Of a stretch of DNA of 64,000 nt, positions 63,555-64,000 are shown piece after piece. The stretch's first letter is position 1, and every line of letters starts with the position of its first letter. The translations under genes and the position numbers were made by a program. Below the pieces are notes generated by a model. That model saw only the letters and a list, made by a program, of their open reading frames with translations, was not told the origin of the DNA and searched no databases. Origin of the DNA: JAJXXT01 sp963764465 (lineage in GTDB: Bacteria > Pseudomonadota > Alphaproteobacteria > Acetobacterales > Acetobacteraceae); the NCBI GenBank assembly GCA_963764465.1, contig CAVXSO010000007.1, forward strand, positions 496,001-560,000, read 5' to 3'.

Positions 63555-63571
63555 TCCCTCACCCGGCACCA
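63555..63571 (+). repeat. Attachment-site repeat (att, right)
   Basis: TCCCTCACCCGGCACCA, identical to the tRNA-Thr 3' end at 59176-59192 and in the same orientation. It lies seven bases before the stop codon of the truncated protease at 63579, so the island abuts that gene. Confidence 0.8.
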
Positions 63572-63578
63572 TCGCGCC

Positions 63579-64000
63579 CTACGGGTACGCGACCACCAGC
63601 ACCACGGATGTCAGTTCTTTCTGGTACAGTGTCTCCGGCAGCATCGGCGCATCGACGCTCTGCGACACGGTCATCGCGCCGCGATGCATCAGCGCCAGCA
63701 CGCGCGACGCCTTGATGGCGATGCTCATCGCGGCACCACCCTCGTCGGCGATGGCCGGGATTCGCCCCTGCTGCAGCAGCAAATCGGAAATGATGCCCAG
63801 CAGGTGGCCCTGCAGGTCGAAGACGGGGCTGCCGGAATTGCCGGGCCGGATCGCCGCTGTGAGCTGGAAGGTGGCGGGGTCGTCGCGCAGCCCGTCCGTG
63901 CGCGCGACCAGACCAGGGGTCAGGTTCGGCCGCCGGCTGCCAAACACGTCCACCACGGGATAGCCCATGACGATGATCTGCCGCCCCGCGACCGGTGTGA
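63579..64000 (-). CDS. Trypsin-like serine protease, C-terminal part (5' end beyond window)
   Basis: About 140 residues of the C-terminal part of a trypsin-like (peptidase S1C/S1D-like) protein. The catalytic Ser is in AAIRPGNSGSPVFDLQGHLLG, and VMGYPVVDVFGSR precedes it. The tail after the protease fold has MSIAIKASRVLALM and ends VVLVVAYP. The His and Asp of the triad are outside the window. No PDZ domain is seen, unlike the DegP gene at 57412. Function not determinable. Confidence 0.85.
   Translation of the reverse strand, partial: TPVAGRQIIVMGYPVVDVFGSRRPNLTPGLVARTDGLRDDPATFQLTAAIRPGNSGSPVFDLQGHLLGIISDLLLQQGRIPAIADEGGAAMSIAIKASRVLALMHRGAMTVSQSVDAPMLPETLYQKELTSVVLVVAYP

Larger units (their letters stand above)
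59193..63571. mobile_element. Small tRNA-integrated island with two glycan genes
   Basis: About 4.4 kb bounded by the tRNA-Thr 3' end and its 17-bp copy. It carries FkbM and a multi-domain glycosyltransferase, both on the plus strand. Base composition drops compared with the flanks; for example 60301-60360 is 40% GC (24 of 60). No integrase, transposase or complete recombinase gene is visible, so the recombinase may have been lost or acted in trans. Confidence 0.72.

Overview
The window reads as chromosomal DNA of a GC-rich alphaproteobacterium. The gene content fits Rhodospirillales, most likely an Acetobacteraceae-type organism: system I cytochrome c maturation, a separate GlyQ/GlyS synthetase, the rplY-pth-ychF operon, a DUF1674/SdhAF4 protein, a DUF6134 protein, and tRNA-Tyr/Gly/Trp upstream of secE-nusG. 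The lineage is inferred from gene content only; no 16S rRNA gene is present. Genes are packed tightly, and many neighbours overlap by 1 to 8 bases (often TGATG), which suggests translational coupling.

Layout. 1-5550 (minus): glyQ-glyS-ppdK, with ppdK cut by the left edge. 5656-7992 (plus): a CoA-binding protein, a DUF2076 protein and a LysR regulator. 8044-10436 (minus): rplY-pth-ychF. 10539-13772 (minus): a poorly characterised run of aldolase-like protein, lipoprotein, haloacid dehalogenase and SGNH-like esterase. 13818-18684: an M20 amidase, small unknowns, tRNA-Ala(CGC), yggT, folD, a DUF1674 protein and a secreted two-repeat protein. 18701-23966 (minus): ccmC-D-E-F-G-H-I without ccmA or ccmB. 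24119-30503 (plus): YciI, EVE, acs, an aldo/keto reductase, chrA and a D-lactate dehydrogenase-like flavoprotein. 30507-31827: a SAF-domain oxidoreductase broken by a frameshift. 31985-42681: an orphan MsrQ-like protein, cupin, bcp, a D-carbamoylase, glnE, an AsmA-like protein, a creatininase, a DOPA-dioxygenase-like protein and a GNAT acetyltransferase.

42674-44133 holds an oxalate/formate-type MFS transporter with a 32-residue coupled small subunit. 44390-50662 holds a FrnE-like oxidoreductase, an atypical SDR, an NDP-forming acyl-CoA synthetase and a paaG-paaI-paaK operon. 50704-53426 encodes a methyltransferase-glycosyltransferase fusion and a RgpF-type protein. 53444-54704 (minus) is tRNA-Tyr, tRNA-Gly, tRNA-Trp, secE, nusG. 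Then come rlmB with a long pentapeptide-repeat tail, a MhpD-like hydratase, a small unknown and a DegP-type protease.

The most notable structure is at 59118-63571. A tRNA-Thr(TGT) gene is followed by about 4.4 kb of lower-GC DNA carrying an FkbM methyltransferase and a 960-residue multi-domain glycosyltransferase. The island ends in a perfect 17-bp copy of the tRNA 3' end (63555-63571), as expected of a tRNA-integrated element, but no integrase is visible. Immediately beyond lies the C-terminal part of a trypsin-like protease, cut by the right edge.
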